Positions 1 through 7,670 of a stretch of 22,027 bases of DNA are shown piece after piece. This stretch comes from Deltaproteobacteria bacterium RBG_13_61_14 (GTDB lineage: Bacteria > RBG-13-61-14): positions 22,907 through 44,933 of the forward strand of contig MGQK01000080.1 of assembly GCA_001797815.1 (NCBI GenBank), given 5' to 3'. A program made the position numbers and the translations under genes. How positions within the stretch are numbered: the stretch's first letter is position 1; each line of letters opens with the position of its first letter. The notes beneath the pieces are model-generated. The model worked only from the letters and a program-made list of their open reading frames with translations. It did no database searches and was not told the DNA's origin.

Positions 1-1737
1 CAGCAGGTCCTTGATCGCCACCGGCTTTTCCAGGAAACGGCGGTAGCGCGCCGTGGCCAGCCAGCGGCCGACCTCGTCGCTGACTTCGAGCAACCACACG
101 ACTGCACCCGCGCTATGTGCGGCCGGGCTGGTGCCATAAGCACCGCGCTGGCAGCCGGAGAGGGTGTCGAAAGTGCCTGCGCTCTTTTCCACCGTGAAGA
201 GCGGCCGGCCGGTGATCCCGGTAAAAGGGCCGGCAGCACTGCGGGCATGCTTATATTCCGAGGTTACCGCGTCCGCCTTCAAGGCATGGAAGAGCTCGGC
301 AGTCCCCCCCGTGACCAGGATCGTATACCCCAGCCAATAGGTCGTGGCGGGCGTGACGCTCAGGTGCCTGTCCCAAACCAGATCCCCATAGGTGCTCACC
401 CGGACCAGGGAGAGGCTTTTCGAACCCAGATAATTCAACTGGGTTCCCGGATTGCCGGCGTTGTCCGAATAAAGATAAAGGTAAATATCGCCGGCCAGAG
501 AGCCCGTCCGCATGAACTGAAGCGAAACGCGGTCCAGACTGTTATCTTCCGCCCCGGTCTCAAAGCGGACAAAGTGCCAGAGCTCGAGGCCGGTTCCTTG
601 ATCCAGCGAGTGCTCGTCGTCCTTCGGCCCCAACTCCTGGTCCACCACCTGGAAACCCATGCCGGTGCCTTTGCCGGAATAGCGGATCAGCTCGTCCCCG
701 ATGCGGACCACCCCGGTTTCTGGAAAGTCTTCAATGCCCACACACTGCAAGATATCGGTGGGCCCGATGTCACTCCCGAGCGTGGCCCCCAGATCGAGTG
801 CGGCCAGGTCCAGGCCGGAGATCCCGCCATGGGTGACCAGGAGATCGAGCACAATTTGATCCAGGGGCAAGCCGTCCATCCCGTTGTCCTCGGCCCAGAC
901 CACCGCGTTGGAAACCCGGCACCCCACCGGATGGCTGACCGCCGTGGTGCCGAACCTTCCTCCCTGGCACCCGAAAAGCTTGTTCTCGCTCAAGCTGCGG
1001 CCGGCATAGCTCACATACTCGGAGCCATTGTTCTCGTCCTCCACCTTGACCAGGCCCGGCTGGCCAGGGGTCGCATCCGCGAATTCGGAGGCATCCACCA
1101 CCATCAGCTCGGCGCCGCCGGCGTAAGCCACGGTCAGGGTGTTTTCGCTCGACTGTTCCGCCGGGACCTTGACTTCCAGCTTTTTCAAGTAGTCCTGGAG
1201 GGTGATGGTGCATCGGCCCTCGGCTACGGTCACATTGGTGATCAGACCTTTGAAGACCAGCTCATAATCGGTCTCAGGCACGCCCCCAAAACCGCGCCAA
1301 ACCTCAGCCAGCCGACCGCGGTAATTGGGGTTGCGGGCCAAAAAGTTGCGCCAGAAGGTCCCTGCGCTCTCGAAGTTGTGCACGGCCTTGTTTGGATCGG
1401 CGAGGGGCAAAGGCCGGTCGTCGCGAAACTCAAGGTGAATTTCGGCGACCCGGGTGACGTGCTGGTCCGTCTTGATTTCCGTGGGCACAATGGCCATCTT
1501 GGTCAGGTAGGGCAACGCATCAGCCAAGGGCGCCCCCTGGTAGGCGGAGAAACGATAGTCCTTGACGCCCCGCGCATAGTTCGGCTTATCTTTGCAGGTG
1601 ACGTAAGTGTAATAGCAGGGCGTGCCGATGGCGGCACAGGGGGCCTGGCCGAAGGTGTTCTGGCAGTAGTCCAGCCGGAGCTTGACCAGGATGGTCGGCG
1701 TGCGGACCACGGCCGCTTGCTCGGCGGAGAAGGTCAT
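1..1737 (-). CDS. Phage tail hub/baseplate-like protein, C-terminus beyond window edge
   Basis: An open frame of 579 codons begins at ATG 1737 and reaches position 1 with no stop, so the protein is incomplete. Its start overlaps the stop of the upstream distal-tail-like gene (ATGA). The N-terminal part has a cysteine cluster (Cys25, 34, 41, 48, around YCQNTFGQAPC) of a kind I recall from phage tail proteins. Two later segments, GCQGGRFGTTAVSHPVG and GCQRGAYGTSPAAHSAG, repeat the GCxRGxxGTxxxxHxxG pattern common in phage baseplate proteins. Between them lies a beta-rich stretch (LAGDIYLYLYSDNAGNPGTQ) resembling the choice-of-anchor type R domain, a likely surface or ligand-binding module. Role as hub or host-contact protein is inferred from order and motifs. 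The plus-strand open frame over the same bases is a shadow. Confidence 0.8.
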   Translation of the reverse strand, partial: MTFSAEQAAVVRTPTILVKLRLDYCQNTFGQAPCAAIGTPCYYTYVTCKDKPNYARGVKDYRFSAYQGAPLADALPYLTKMAIVPTEIKTDQHVTRVAEIHLEFRDDRPLPLADPNKAVHNFESAGTFWRNFLARNPNYRGRLAEVWRGFGGVPETDYELVFKGLITNVTVAEGRCTITLQDYLKKLEVKVPAEQSSENTLTVAYAGGAELMVVDASEFADATPGQPGLVKVEDENNGSEYVSYAGRSLSENKLFGCQGGRFGTTAVSHPVGCRVSNAVVWAEDNGMDGLPLDQIVLDLLVTHGGISGLDLAALDLGATLGSDIGPTDILQCVGIEDFPETGVVRIGDELIRYSGKGTGMGFQVVDQELGPKDDEHSLDQGTGLELWHFVRFETGAEDNSLDRVSLQFMRTGSLAGDIYLYLYSDNAGNPGTQLNYLGSKSLSLVRVSTYGDLVWDRHLSVTPATTYWLGYTILVTGGTAELFHALKADAVTSEYKHARSAAGPFTGITGRPLFTVEKSAGTFDTLSGCQRGAYGTSPAAHSAGAVVWLLEVSDEVGRWLATARYRRFLEKPVAIKDLL

Positions 1738-2501
1738 TCCGCCAGCCCTTCCAAAGTTAGATTAAGCGAGCGCCAGGATCCGGCTTCGTAGGGCATCGCC
1801 AGTTCCGGTTTGAGCAGGCGCAGGAGATACACTTGTTCGCTGTGGTTCTGGAGGTCCCAGGCCCAAAAGAAGGGGCGTAAGCCGTGTTCGGCAAAGAAAG
1901 GCTTCCAGGCGGTTTCGCACCAGGCCGGAGACAAGTGCCGGAAAGCGACTCGGATCTCCCGACGGGTAAAGCGCTCCACCACCCCGAGCAGGTTTCCGCC
2001 GCGGCTTAACTGGGCCTCGCTCTCCTTGGCCTGGCCATCCGGGTCAAAGCCAAGCTCCGGGTAAACCGGAAACGGCAAGTATTCACCCAGAAACCATACC
2101 CCCAGCCGCGGCGGCGCGGTGTAGCCGGTCGGAATGACCAGCTTGAAATAGCGATGGGTCTGGGCGGGGAAGGTTGTCAAAATGCCCTTGTCCGTGGCGG
2201 GCGTAAAGGGCGTCAGGCAATCGAACCAGTCCACGTCGTTGTCCGAATACTTCAGCGCAAGGTTGGTGACGCCCTGGCTCTTGAGGTCGTGCCCGGAGAG
2301 GCCGAGGCAGGCAGCCGTGATCGTGGCGCCCGCGCCGGCATCCAGTTTCAGCCATTGCTCGTCGCTGCCGGTCCCTTTCCAGGCCAGATAAGGCCGCCAG
2401 TCCTGCAGGTTCTCTTGCGGGAACCCCGAGGCCTCGGTGGAGGCGAGGAGAGCGGCCTTGAGGACCTGATTATTCCAGGCGATGATGGGCTTTGCATTCA
2501 T
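1734..2501 (-). CDS. Distal-tail-like phage protein with discoidin-like domain
   Basis: 255 residues. Roughly residues 20-145 look like a discoidin (F5/8 type C) beta-sandwich: DEQWLKLDAG, a turn with YSDNDVDWFDC, and HRYFKLVIPTG are the pattern of strands typical of that fold. The C-terminal half (from about residue 160) is rich in aromatic residues and has REIRVAFRHLSP and WAWDLQNHSEQVYLLRL. The gene sits between the tape-measure-like gene and the hub-like gene, the place of the distal tail protein in siphoviruses. No Shine-Dalgarno sequence precedes ATG 2501; a hairpin repeat occupies that position, and a good GAAGGAG lies about 100 bases further upstream (2604-2610). No alternative in-frame ATG is close. 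Function is inferred from position and fold pattern. Confidence 0.7.
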   Translation of the reverse strand: MNAKPIIAWNNQVLKAALLASTEASGFPQENLQDWRPYLAWKGTGSDEQWLKLDAGAGATITAACLGLSGHDLKSQGVTNLALKYSDNDVDWFDCLTPFTPATDKGILTTFPAQTHRYFKLVIPTGYTAPPRLGVWFLGEYLPFPVYPELGFDPDGQAKESEAQLSRGGNLLGVVERFTRREIRVAFRHLSPAWCETAWKPFFAEHGLRPFFWAWDLQNHSEQVYLLRLLKPELAMPYEAGSWRSLNLTLEGLAE

Positions 2502-2508
2502 TTTGAAT

Positions 2509-2602
2509 CGTATTTCGTATGTCGTATTTCGTATATCGTATTTCGGTCCGTGGCCGCGATTTATCTTTTATCCGATATACGCCATACTATATACGTCATA
2601 CG
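2509..2602. repeat. Hairpin-forming CGTAT-rich repeat between SD and start codon
   Basis: About 94 bp made of iterated 6-8 bp units (CGTATTT, CGTATGT, CGTATAT) arranged as an imperfect inverted repeat: arms about 2509-2546 and 2572-2602 around a centre with a GC-rich block. It fills almost the whole gap between the tape-measure-like gene and the distal-tail-like gene. On the minus strand it starts two bases after a GAAGGAG motif and ends seven bases before ATG 2501. Confidence 0.8.
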
Positions 2603-2610
2603 TCTCCTTC

Positions 2611-3240
2611 TTACCTCGCAAAGTCGAGGACGATGCTGCCTTCTTTCCACTTGCTGTTGATCCCATCCACAATCTGGTAGAGCTGTTCCCCGGTCAGGGT
2701 GATCGTCTCGTTGGGATCGCGTTTGGCCCCTTCGATGATGATCCGGCCGGTGCGGGCGGGTTCCTCCTCGGCTTGCGGCGCGGCGGGCGGCCGGGAGACA
2801 CCGCCGGCTCCTCCGCCGCCGCCCCCGTGACCGCCGCCCCCGGCGCTGGCGGCCTCGGCGTATTGCTTGACCGCCAGGGCGTGCTGGAGCGAGGAGGCCA
2901 GGGCCATGGGATCCCCGGTGCCGAGGAAGCGGGCGAACTCCTTGGTGGCCTCGGCGATCTCGAAGGGGATCATGACCAGGGCCTGCTCCCGGATGCCTAG
3001 GCCCAGGAACTGGGCCATGATCTTGGCGCTGGAGGCGTAACTTTTCACCTGGAGGCTCTGCGACTGGGTCTTGGTCTGGGTGATCAGATTTTCCCAGTAA
3101 ATAGTCTTTTCCGCTCGCTCCGCCGAGGTCCGGGCCAGGAGATCTCGTTCGCGCGCAGCGTAGTCCTGGAGCAGTTGCTCGCGCGCTTCCAGCGCTTCTT
3201 CCAGGTCGCTCACCAATCCATCGTTGGGTTCTAATGCCAT
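2611..3240 (-). CDS. Very short tape-measure-like tail protein
   Basis: 209 residues. Residues about 10-60 are a charged coiled-coil-like helix. Residues about 60-135 (QSLQVKSYASSAKIMAQF, then FEIAEATKEFARFLGTGDP and SSLQHALAVKQYAEAASAGG) match the alanine-rich helical end seen in many tape measure proteins. A glycine run (GGGGHGGGGGGAGG) follows, then a 55-residue tail. The gene lies directly downstream of the chaperone pair, overlapping its stop by a few bases, exactly where the tape measure gene belongs. Tape measure proteins are usually several hundred to over a thousand residues, so this is either a miniature version, one shortened by an internal deletion, or a different protein that shares the C-terminal pattern. 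No longer candidate exists in the window. Confidence 0.6.
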   Translation of the reverse strand: MALEPNDGLVSDLEEALEAREQLLQDYAARERDLLARTSAERAEKTIYWENLITQTKTQSQSLQVKSYASSAKIMAQFLGLGIREQALVMIPFEIAEATKEFARFLGTGDPMALASSLQHALAVKQYAEAASAGGGGHGGGGGGAGGVSRPPAAPQAEEEPARTGRIIIEGAKRDPNETITLTGEQLYQIVDGINSKWKEGSIVLDFAR

Positions 3241-3509
3241 AGCCGTTGCCGCCTCATTTCCTCGATCAACTCCTCGATCTGGCCCAGGTTCAGCCAGTCC
3301 TCCGCATCGAGGTCGTTTTTCTCAAAGGGATACCCGGCGCGCAGGAGCTGGCGCAGGAGCAAAAGCCGGAGCGTGTCGGGCGAAAGTTTTTCCTCGGTCA
3401 CCTCGCGGCAGTTGACGCAAATCCACTGGGCATAGCGACTCCGCCGTTCCGGGCAGACCTGGCAGGAGACCAGCCCTCCGGAAACAAGGGAGCGGACCTC
3501 CTGGATCAT
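3231..3509 (-). CDS. Tail assembly chaperone, second ORF (T-like) with zinc-ribbon motif
   Basis: 92 residues if started at ATG 3509, which overlaps the stop of the preceding ORF (ATGA). Cys16-x2-Cys19 and Cys31-x2-Cys34 (SCQVC and ICVNC) form a CxxC...CxxC zinc-ribbon-like pair. The rest is helical and acidic (LDAEDWLNLGQIEELIEE). Small paired ORFs between tail tube and tape measure are the G and G-T chaperones of siphoviruses. The frame is open upstream of ATG 3509 through the end of the first ORF, and the junction has a run of nine A, so it may be made as a -1 frameshift fusion, by coupled reinitiation at ATGA, or both. The longer open frame to 3587 is just the overlap region. Confidence 0.65.
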   Translation of the reverse strand: MIQEVRSLVSGGLVSCQVCPERRSRYAQWICVNCREVTEEKLSPDTLRLLLLRQLLRAGYPFEKNDLDAEDWLNLGQIEELIEEMRRQRLWH

Positions 3510-3520
3510 TTTTTTTTCCG
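3506..3520 (-). promoter_or_regulatory. Candidate -1 programmed frameshift site (A9) at an ATGA overlap
   Basis: On the minus strand the first chaperone ORF ends CGG AAA AAA AAA TGA. A one-base backward slip on the A run puts the ribosome on ATG ATC CAG, the frame of the downstream zinc-ribbon ORF, producing a fusion of about 220 residues. This agrees with the G/G-T arrangement known from lambda-like tails. Reinitiation at the overlapping ATGA is the alternative. Confidence 0.55.
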
Positions 3521-3892
3521 TTCTTCGCTCAAGGCCGGCAGGGTGGACAGGTGCTGGCCCAGGGCGATCAACAGCAGCGGGAAGCACTGGCGGACCAGCT
3601 CTTTCCAGTCTTCGCTAAAATCGGGCGAACCGGGATCGCTGCCAATCGGCTGAGGCCCGTGCCCATCGTCCACCACCAGCTCGCCGGAGGGGATTCCCGC
3701 CAGGCAAGCGAACCCCAGCTCCAGGTTGCCCCGGAGCAGATCCAGGGCGGGATTTTGCGAATCCGGGCCCGGCACCTTCATGGCCAGCGTCGCGAGCATT
3801 TCTTCCACCGTGGGCCGGCGGTAGCGCAGCCGGATCAAGGACTCGCCCACCTTCAACTCCAGGGTTCCTTCCCGAACCGAACGCAAGCTCAT
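3506..3892 (-). CDS. Tail assembly chaperone, first ORF (G-like)
   Basis: 128 residues, a small protein with a beta-strand-rich N-terminus (GTLELKVGESLIRLRYRRPT) followed by helices (ELVRQCFPLLLIALGQHL) and a lysine-rich end. Its place directly after the tail tube gene and before the tape-measure-like gene, and the slippery A9 at its 3' end leading into a second ORF, are the signature of tail assembly chaperones. These bind the tape measure protein during tail polymerisation and are absent from the virion. No family motif is distinct enough to name, so the call rests on size, position and the frameshift arrangement. Confidence 0.65.
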   Translation of the reverse strand: MSLRSVREGTLELKVGESLIRLRYRRPTVEEMLATLAMKVPGPDSQNPALDLLRGNLELGFACLAGIPSGELVVDDGHGPQPIGSDPGSPDFSEDWKELVRQCFPLLLIALGQHLSTLPALSEERKKK

Positions 3893-3901
3893 CGCCGACT
3901 C

Positions 3902-5188
3902 CTACCCGAGATAGCCGGCCTGCCGGTTGTAGCAGCGGATGATCGCCCCGCCGTAGATCCCGTCATCGAGCACGATGAGATCACCATCCTGGGCCAGGAA
4001 TTTGTCGTGCACCGCAATCGCCGCGGCCAAAATGCCGCAGGAGGGAAAGATCAGCTCAGCCCCAAATCGTATGCCACTGCCCGGATCAATCTCCGCCCCT
4101 TGCAGGACCAGGGCCGCCGCCAGGCGCTCGGTGTCAGCGTGGTCCAGTTGGTATTGGCGGATGGTATTTTTCAGTTTCTCGCTCAGCTTGATCGTCACCT
4201 GGCGGCCGCCGCGCAGGCTTTGCACCGCGTGGAGCGCGCCCGAGCCGTCCGGCGCGTGCTTGATGACCAGGTTGTTGGTCCCGGCGATGGAGAAGCTGAG
4301 CACGTCGGCGGAGATCACTTCGCCGCCGACCAGGTCGGTGCCGTTGTAGTAGCCGTCCACCACCACCTTGGCCTCGACCAGCTTGAGCGGCGACTCATCC
4401 ACCGCCGGCGGGAACGTGCACCAGGCCGGCTCCTGGGGGATATAGTCCACGTGGAAATCAATCGGATCGGCTGAGGTGCCGACCGCGCTTTCCAGGCTGA
4501 GCACGGCCGGGGTATCGCCGGAAACCTCGCTGACCCCGGGCAAAGACCAGACCTCGGAACCGACGTCTTTGGCCCGGACCCGGAACACGTTCTCCAGCCG
4601 CTCGGCTGCATCCGCGCCTTCGACCGCGTTGGCCGCCAGGGTGATCGAGGAGGAGTTGGCCGGCGCCGAGACCACTTCATGGAAGTAGTTGACCTCGCGC
4701 TTGCCCCAGCCCTTCACCTCGGCGGACAGGCTGGCCCAGCTTTCGCCCAGCTCGAGCGTGAACCCCTCGATGTGGTTCCCGGCCAAGCGCTCTTTGAGGA
4801 TCGAGTGGCCGCGGCGCTGGACCAGGGTGAACGAGGGGTGGTCGAGATCGGGAAGCGGCGTGATGGCGTGGCGGAAGGCCGAGGTGCCGACCGAGGTGGA
4901 AGTGCAGGCGCCGAAGAAATGTGCCAGGACCAAAGCCAGGAAGTCGGGCTTGACCCGCTTTTGGCTGAGCTTCCCTGCGGCGGGGTGGCCGCCGTAATAG
5001 ATCTCGCTCGGACCTTCCCCGCCCGTGATCTGATCGCGGTTGTCCTCGATGGTCCGGGCCAGGCCGAGACCGGAGCCCTGGTCCAGATCCAGGCTCACGC
5101 CGTTGCCAGTCTCCGGCGTGCCCTTGGGATCTTCGCGATCACGGAAGAGGGCCAGGCGGCCGGTTTGTTCCAGAAAGTTCTTGGCCAT
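3902..5188 (-). CDS. Phage tail tube (major tail) protein
   Basis: 428 residues. The N-terminus (LGLARTIEDNRDQITGGEG, then YYGGHPAAGKLSQKRVKPDF) resembles a phage tail tube protein family, including the YYGG motif followed by a hydrophobic FLALVLAHFFG segment. The remainder is beta-rich, as expected for tube-forming subunits, with extra length for inserted surface domains. A clear AGGAG lies eight bases before ATG 5188. The product would polymerise into the tail tube between connector and distal tail. It precedes the chaperone pair, the standard order. There is no sheath gene, so a non-contractile tail is expected. Confidence 0.75.
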   Translation of the reverse strand: MAKNFLEQTGRLALFRDREDPKGTPETGNGVSLDLDQGSGLGLARTIEDNRDQITGGEGPSEIYYGGHPAAGKLSQKRVKPDFLALVLAHFFGACTSTSVGTSAFRHAITPLPDLDHPSFTLVQRRGHSILKERLAGNHIEGFTLELGESWASLSAEVKGWGKREVNYFHEVVSAPANSSSITLAANAVEGADAAERLENVFRVRAKDVGSEVWSLPGVSEVSGDTPAVLSLESAVGTSADPIDFHVDYIPQEPAWCTFPPAVDESPLKLVEAKVVVDGYYNGTDLVGGEVISADVLSFSIAGTNNLVIKHAPDGSGALHAVQSLRGGRQVTIKLSEKLKNTIRQYQLDHADTERLAAALVLQGAEIDPGSGIRFGAELIFPSCGILAAAIAVHDKFLAQDGDLIVLDDGIYGGAIIRCYNRQAGYLG

Positions 5189-5209
5189 AACCTATACTCC
5201 TGACAGGGG

Positions 5210-5229
5210 CGCGGGTGACCGCACCCGCG
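5210..5229. repeat. Short palindrome between tail completion and tail tube genes
   Basis: Arms CGCGGGTG and CACCCGCG around a four-base loop, immediately beside the stop codon of the 5231-5761 gene. Related hairpins with the GCGGGTG arm occur at 9453-9472 and 19311-19338. Confidence 0.75.
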
Positions 5230-5230
5230 G

Positions 5231-5761
5231 CTAGTTCCAGTCGAGCCGGCAGGGAATTTGGACCTCGGCTTCCACGATTCCCTCAGCCGTGTAAGCGCCG
5301 CTGCTCTTTTCCGGCCGGGCCGTGGCGCTGAACGAGGTGCGGGTCAGCGAACAGATCAGCACGCCTTCGGCTTGGTCAATCACCTGGGGCAGAGCTTCAA
5401 ATTGCCGATCGGTCTGCGTCTGCTCGCGGCATAACTCCTCCAGGCGATGGGCGATCTGCTGGCAACGGAAAAGCTCGCTGGTGCGGTCACCGCCCACGCA
5501 GACGATGCGGAAGCTGAGTTCAAAGACCTTGACCGGGTTCCGGAAGTTGGGGGCAAGGCCTTCCCGCTTGCCGGTGATCGTCACCACCAGGGCGGGCACC
5601 TCGTGCCGGCCATAGAAGCCGGGTTCGTCCCGCAGCCGCGCCTCGATGGTCTTGACCGGAGGATCGCCGGCTTCGCACAGTCCTCCCGGGCCGGTATCAG
5701 CCAGTAAGGTGGCTAGCACTTTTCCCCTGACCTGGAGATAATCGCCGTCCGCGAGCGGCAT
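5231..5761 (-). CDS. Probable tail completion/terminator protein
   Basis: 176 residues, mixed alpha/beta. The middle has strands HEVPALVVTITGKR and VKVFELSFRIVCVGGD followed by a helix with two cysteines (CQQIAHRLEELCRE), and the end is a long strand (GIVEAEVQIPCRLDWN). This size and strand-helix-strand pattern, together with a position between the Gp36-like connector and the tail tube, fits the tail terminator or neck proteins. The start at ATG 5761 follows a run of G that is only a weak ribosome binding site; the gene begins 13 bases after the upstream stop and is probably translated by coupling. Sequence alone does not prove the function. Confidence 0.55.
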   Translation of the reverse strand: MPLADGDYLQVRGKVLATLLADTGPGGLCEAGDPPVKTIEARLRDEPGFYGRHEVPALVVTITGKREGLAPNFRNPVKVFELSFRIVCVGGDRTSELFRCQQIAHRLEELCREQTQTDRQFEALPQVIDQAEGVLICSLTRTSFSATARPEKSSGAYTAEGIVEAEVQIPCRLDWN

Positions 5762-5773
5762 GGCCCGGCCCCC

Positions 5774-6547
5774 CTAATCCAGCAAGTCGCCGGGACTCTG
5801 ATCGTCCCGGGATAGCTCGCCCTGATAGACCGGCGCCGGTCCCAGGTAGCCGGGCAGCCGGAGCCGTGGCGCCTGGCGGTCCCGAGGCACCAGAGATTCC
5901 AATTCCGCCAGGGCTTCGGTATCCCAGGTGGCCGGCTGGCCCTCCCGCACACTGCGGCCCAGGAAGCGCAAGCAGTCCGCGGCCGCGAGCCGGCGGCAGA
6001 TCCTTTCGATCAGAGCCGGGGTGGGAGGGTTGTCGCCGATGCCGGGGAAGGGGACCGCGTAGCAGGTGCGGAGATAGGCGTCAATGCGCCGGCTCTGGTC
6101 GGCGATGAAACCGGCGACCACGCTGGTGGAAAGCTCGGCCGGCAGATCACCCGGGAGTTCCTCCAGCACCCGGTCCGTGGTGCTATACAGGGGATCCGGA
6201 CCCAGCGCCGGAATCACCTGAAAAGCGACCAGGATCGTCGGGTAGGGCATGACCTCTTCGCCGTTGACCTGGCAATAGATACTGGCTTCCGCATTGCCCA
6301 GGGCAAAGGAGGTAAGGTCCATGCCCTCCACCGTTACGTAGTAGCCCTCGGAATCTTGCTCCTGGCTCAGGGCCGGGCTGGAACTGGTCGTAGCGGTGAA
6401 CCGCAGGGTGCCGGTGGAATCCCGGAACTCGACTTTGAGGCCGGGGTCGTCCCAGTCCGGGTAGAGGTAGTTGCCCAGGTTGTCGGGCACGCGGAAGTCG
6501 AAGCGGCCGGGTTGGTTGGGTTGGTATTGAGGCAGGGCGAGGCTCAT
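5774..6547 (-). CDS. Head-tail connector, Gp36-like (DUF1320 type) with extra N-terminal domain
   Basis: 257 residues. The C-terminal half (from about residue 125) has DRVLEELPG, then DQSRRIDAYLRTCYAVPFPG and PALIERICRRLAAADCLRFL. This is the helical pattern of the Mu Gp36/DUF1320 connector family: a helix of the type D.IDgYL..RY.vPl followed by a helix starting P.li..i. The N-terminal 120 residues are beta-rich and proline-containing and are not part of the usual family, which is about 140 residues. The family forms the ring joining portal and tail. The gene is separated by one base from the LamG-like gene upstream, so translation is coupled. Confidence 0.65.
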   Translation of the reverse strand: MSLALPQYQPNQPGRFDFRVPDNLGNYLYPDWDDPGLKVEFRDSTGTLRFTATTSSSPALSQEQDSEGYYVTVEGMDLTSFALGNAEASIYCQVNGEEVMPYPTILVAFQVIPALGPDPLYSTTDRVLEELPGDLPAELSTSVVAGFIADQSRRIDAYLRTCYAVPFPGIGDNPPTPALIERICRRLAAADCLRFLGRSVREGQPATWDTEALAELESLVPRDRQAPRLRLPGYLGPAPVYQGELSRDDQSPGDLLD

Positions 6548-6548
6548 G

Positions 6549-7670
6549 TTATTTCCTCACGATTTCCGGTTGGCGTCGGGCCATGATGCCGGGCAGGGAT
6601 CTGGGAGTGAGTTGAATGCTGCCGCTGGTCAAGGTGCGCGGGGAATCGCCGTCGGAATAAAAGGTGAATTCCAGATGCAGGTATCGCCCGGAGAGGGTGC
6701 CCAGGGTCTTGAAGACGGCGAGGGTCATGGGGTCGCCGGTAAAGACGGGGGTGTTGTCGTTATCCAGGTGATAGCGGAGCTTGATCCCGCCCGCGGCGAG
6801 ATCCGTCTCCTCGGCGAAGGTTAACGAGCCGGGGGCCCAGGCGGAATTATTCATCCCTGAATCCAGGCTCAGCTTGGCGGTGGGCGAGGTCTGGTAAAAC
6901 GGCTTGCAGGTCTCGGTGGCGGGCGCATAGTCGGTCGGCATCTCTTTCCCATAAAGGATCAGTTCATCCACAAAAAAATTGGAGAGGCCGCCGACATTGA
7001 GATAGCCGTTGAGACAGACGGGAACAAACAGATTTTCGGGGGGATTGAAAAGCGGCAGATAAGGAGAGTTTATCTGCTCGGCCTTTTTCTCTCCATCCAA
7101 GGAAATTGCTAAATACTTATTCGATGATCCCATGACGAATTGGAGATCATGCCATCCACTCCAAGCGGGTAGATTGTTATTGGCTGGTCCACCATAATTA
7201 TTTCCGTCAGCGCTGGTATAGAGAGTAAGCCCTCCCCAGGTGGCTCCTCCACCAACAAAAACGGTGAAGGTCCGCTGATAGGACCATCCCCACTTACTAA
7301 TTAAATACTGATTCGGGATGCTGTCGAATTTTGCCCGCATGCGCAAGCTGAAGTTGCTGAGCTGGCCATAGCGCTCATAGTTTCCGGGCAGGACCACTCG
7401 GGCATTGGCGCTGGGAAACTTGACGCATTTTCCAAAAACTCCCGGGCTAAAATGCGTGGTCAGATAACCCACGGCCGCATCTTGAGTTCGATTGCCCATT
7501 ACCGTGTCGGTTATAATTCTCAAATAGGAATCTGGAGAAGGATCATTGAACCGGAAGAGGGCGAGGATCTCATCCACGGTCTTGAGGCGGATCTGGGAAT
7601 TTCCCTCCCGGGTTTCCAAACCCTCATCCAGCACCGCGCCGGAATAACCGATGGAAAAGGGCACACTCAT
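6549..7670 (-). CDS. LamG/concanavalin-like jelly-roll protein in the virion operon
   Basis: 373 residues. Residues about 75-240 follow the LamG pattern: FGKCVKFPSANARVVLPGNY, LSNFSLRMRAKFDS, LISKWGWSYQRTFTVFVGGG, a strand with SGWHDLQFVMGSSNKY, LAISLDGEKKA and FVDELILYGKEM. Such jelly-rolls bind glycans or proteins on virion surfaces. The last 130 residues are a separate beta-rich domain. The middle of the gene (about 7040-7330) is visibly more AT-rich than its neighbours, suggesting that this module was acquired separately. Its GTG/ATG start overlaps the stop of the glycosyltransferase gene. It could be a capsid decoration or a neck appendage; neither can be chosen from sequence. Confidence 0.65.
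   Translation of the reverse strand: MSVPFSIGYSGAVLDEGLETREGNSQIRLKTVDEILALFRFNDPSPDSYLRIITDTVMGNRTQDAAVGYLTTHFSPGVFGKCVKFPSANARVVLPGNYERYGQLSNFSLRMRAKFDSIPNQYLISKWGWSYQRTFTVFVGGGATWGGLTLYTSADGNNYGGPANNNLPAWSGWHDLQFVMGSSNKYLAISLDGEKKAEQINSPYLPLFNPPENLFVPVCLNGYLNVGGLSNFFVDELILYGKEMPTDYAPATETCKPFYQTSPTAKLSLDSGMNNSAWAPGSLTFAEETDLAAGGIKLRYHLDNDNTPVFTGDPMTLAVFKTLGTLSGRYLHLEFTFYSDGDSPRTLTSGSIQLTPRSLPGIMARRQPEIVRK

Noticed and set aside
115-1791. 558-residue plus-strand open frame
   Set aside because: It is antisense to the hub-like phage gene. The minus frame carries recognisable phage motifs and continues past the window edge, while this one is composition-driven and shows no family pattern.
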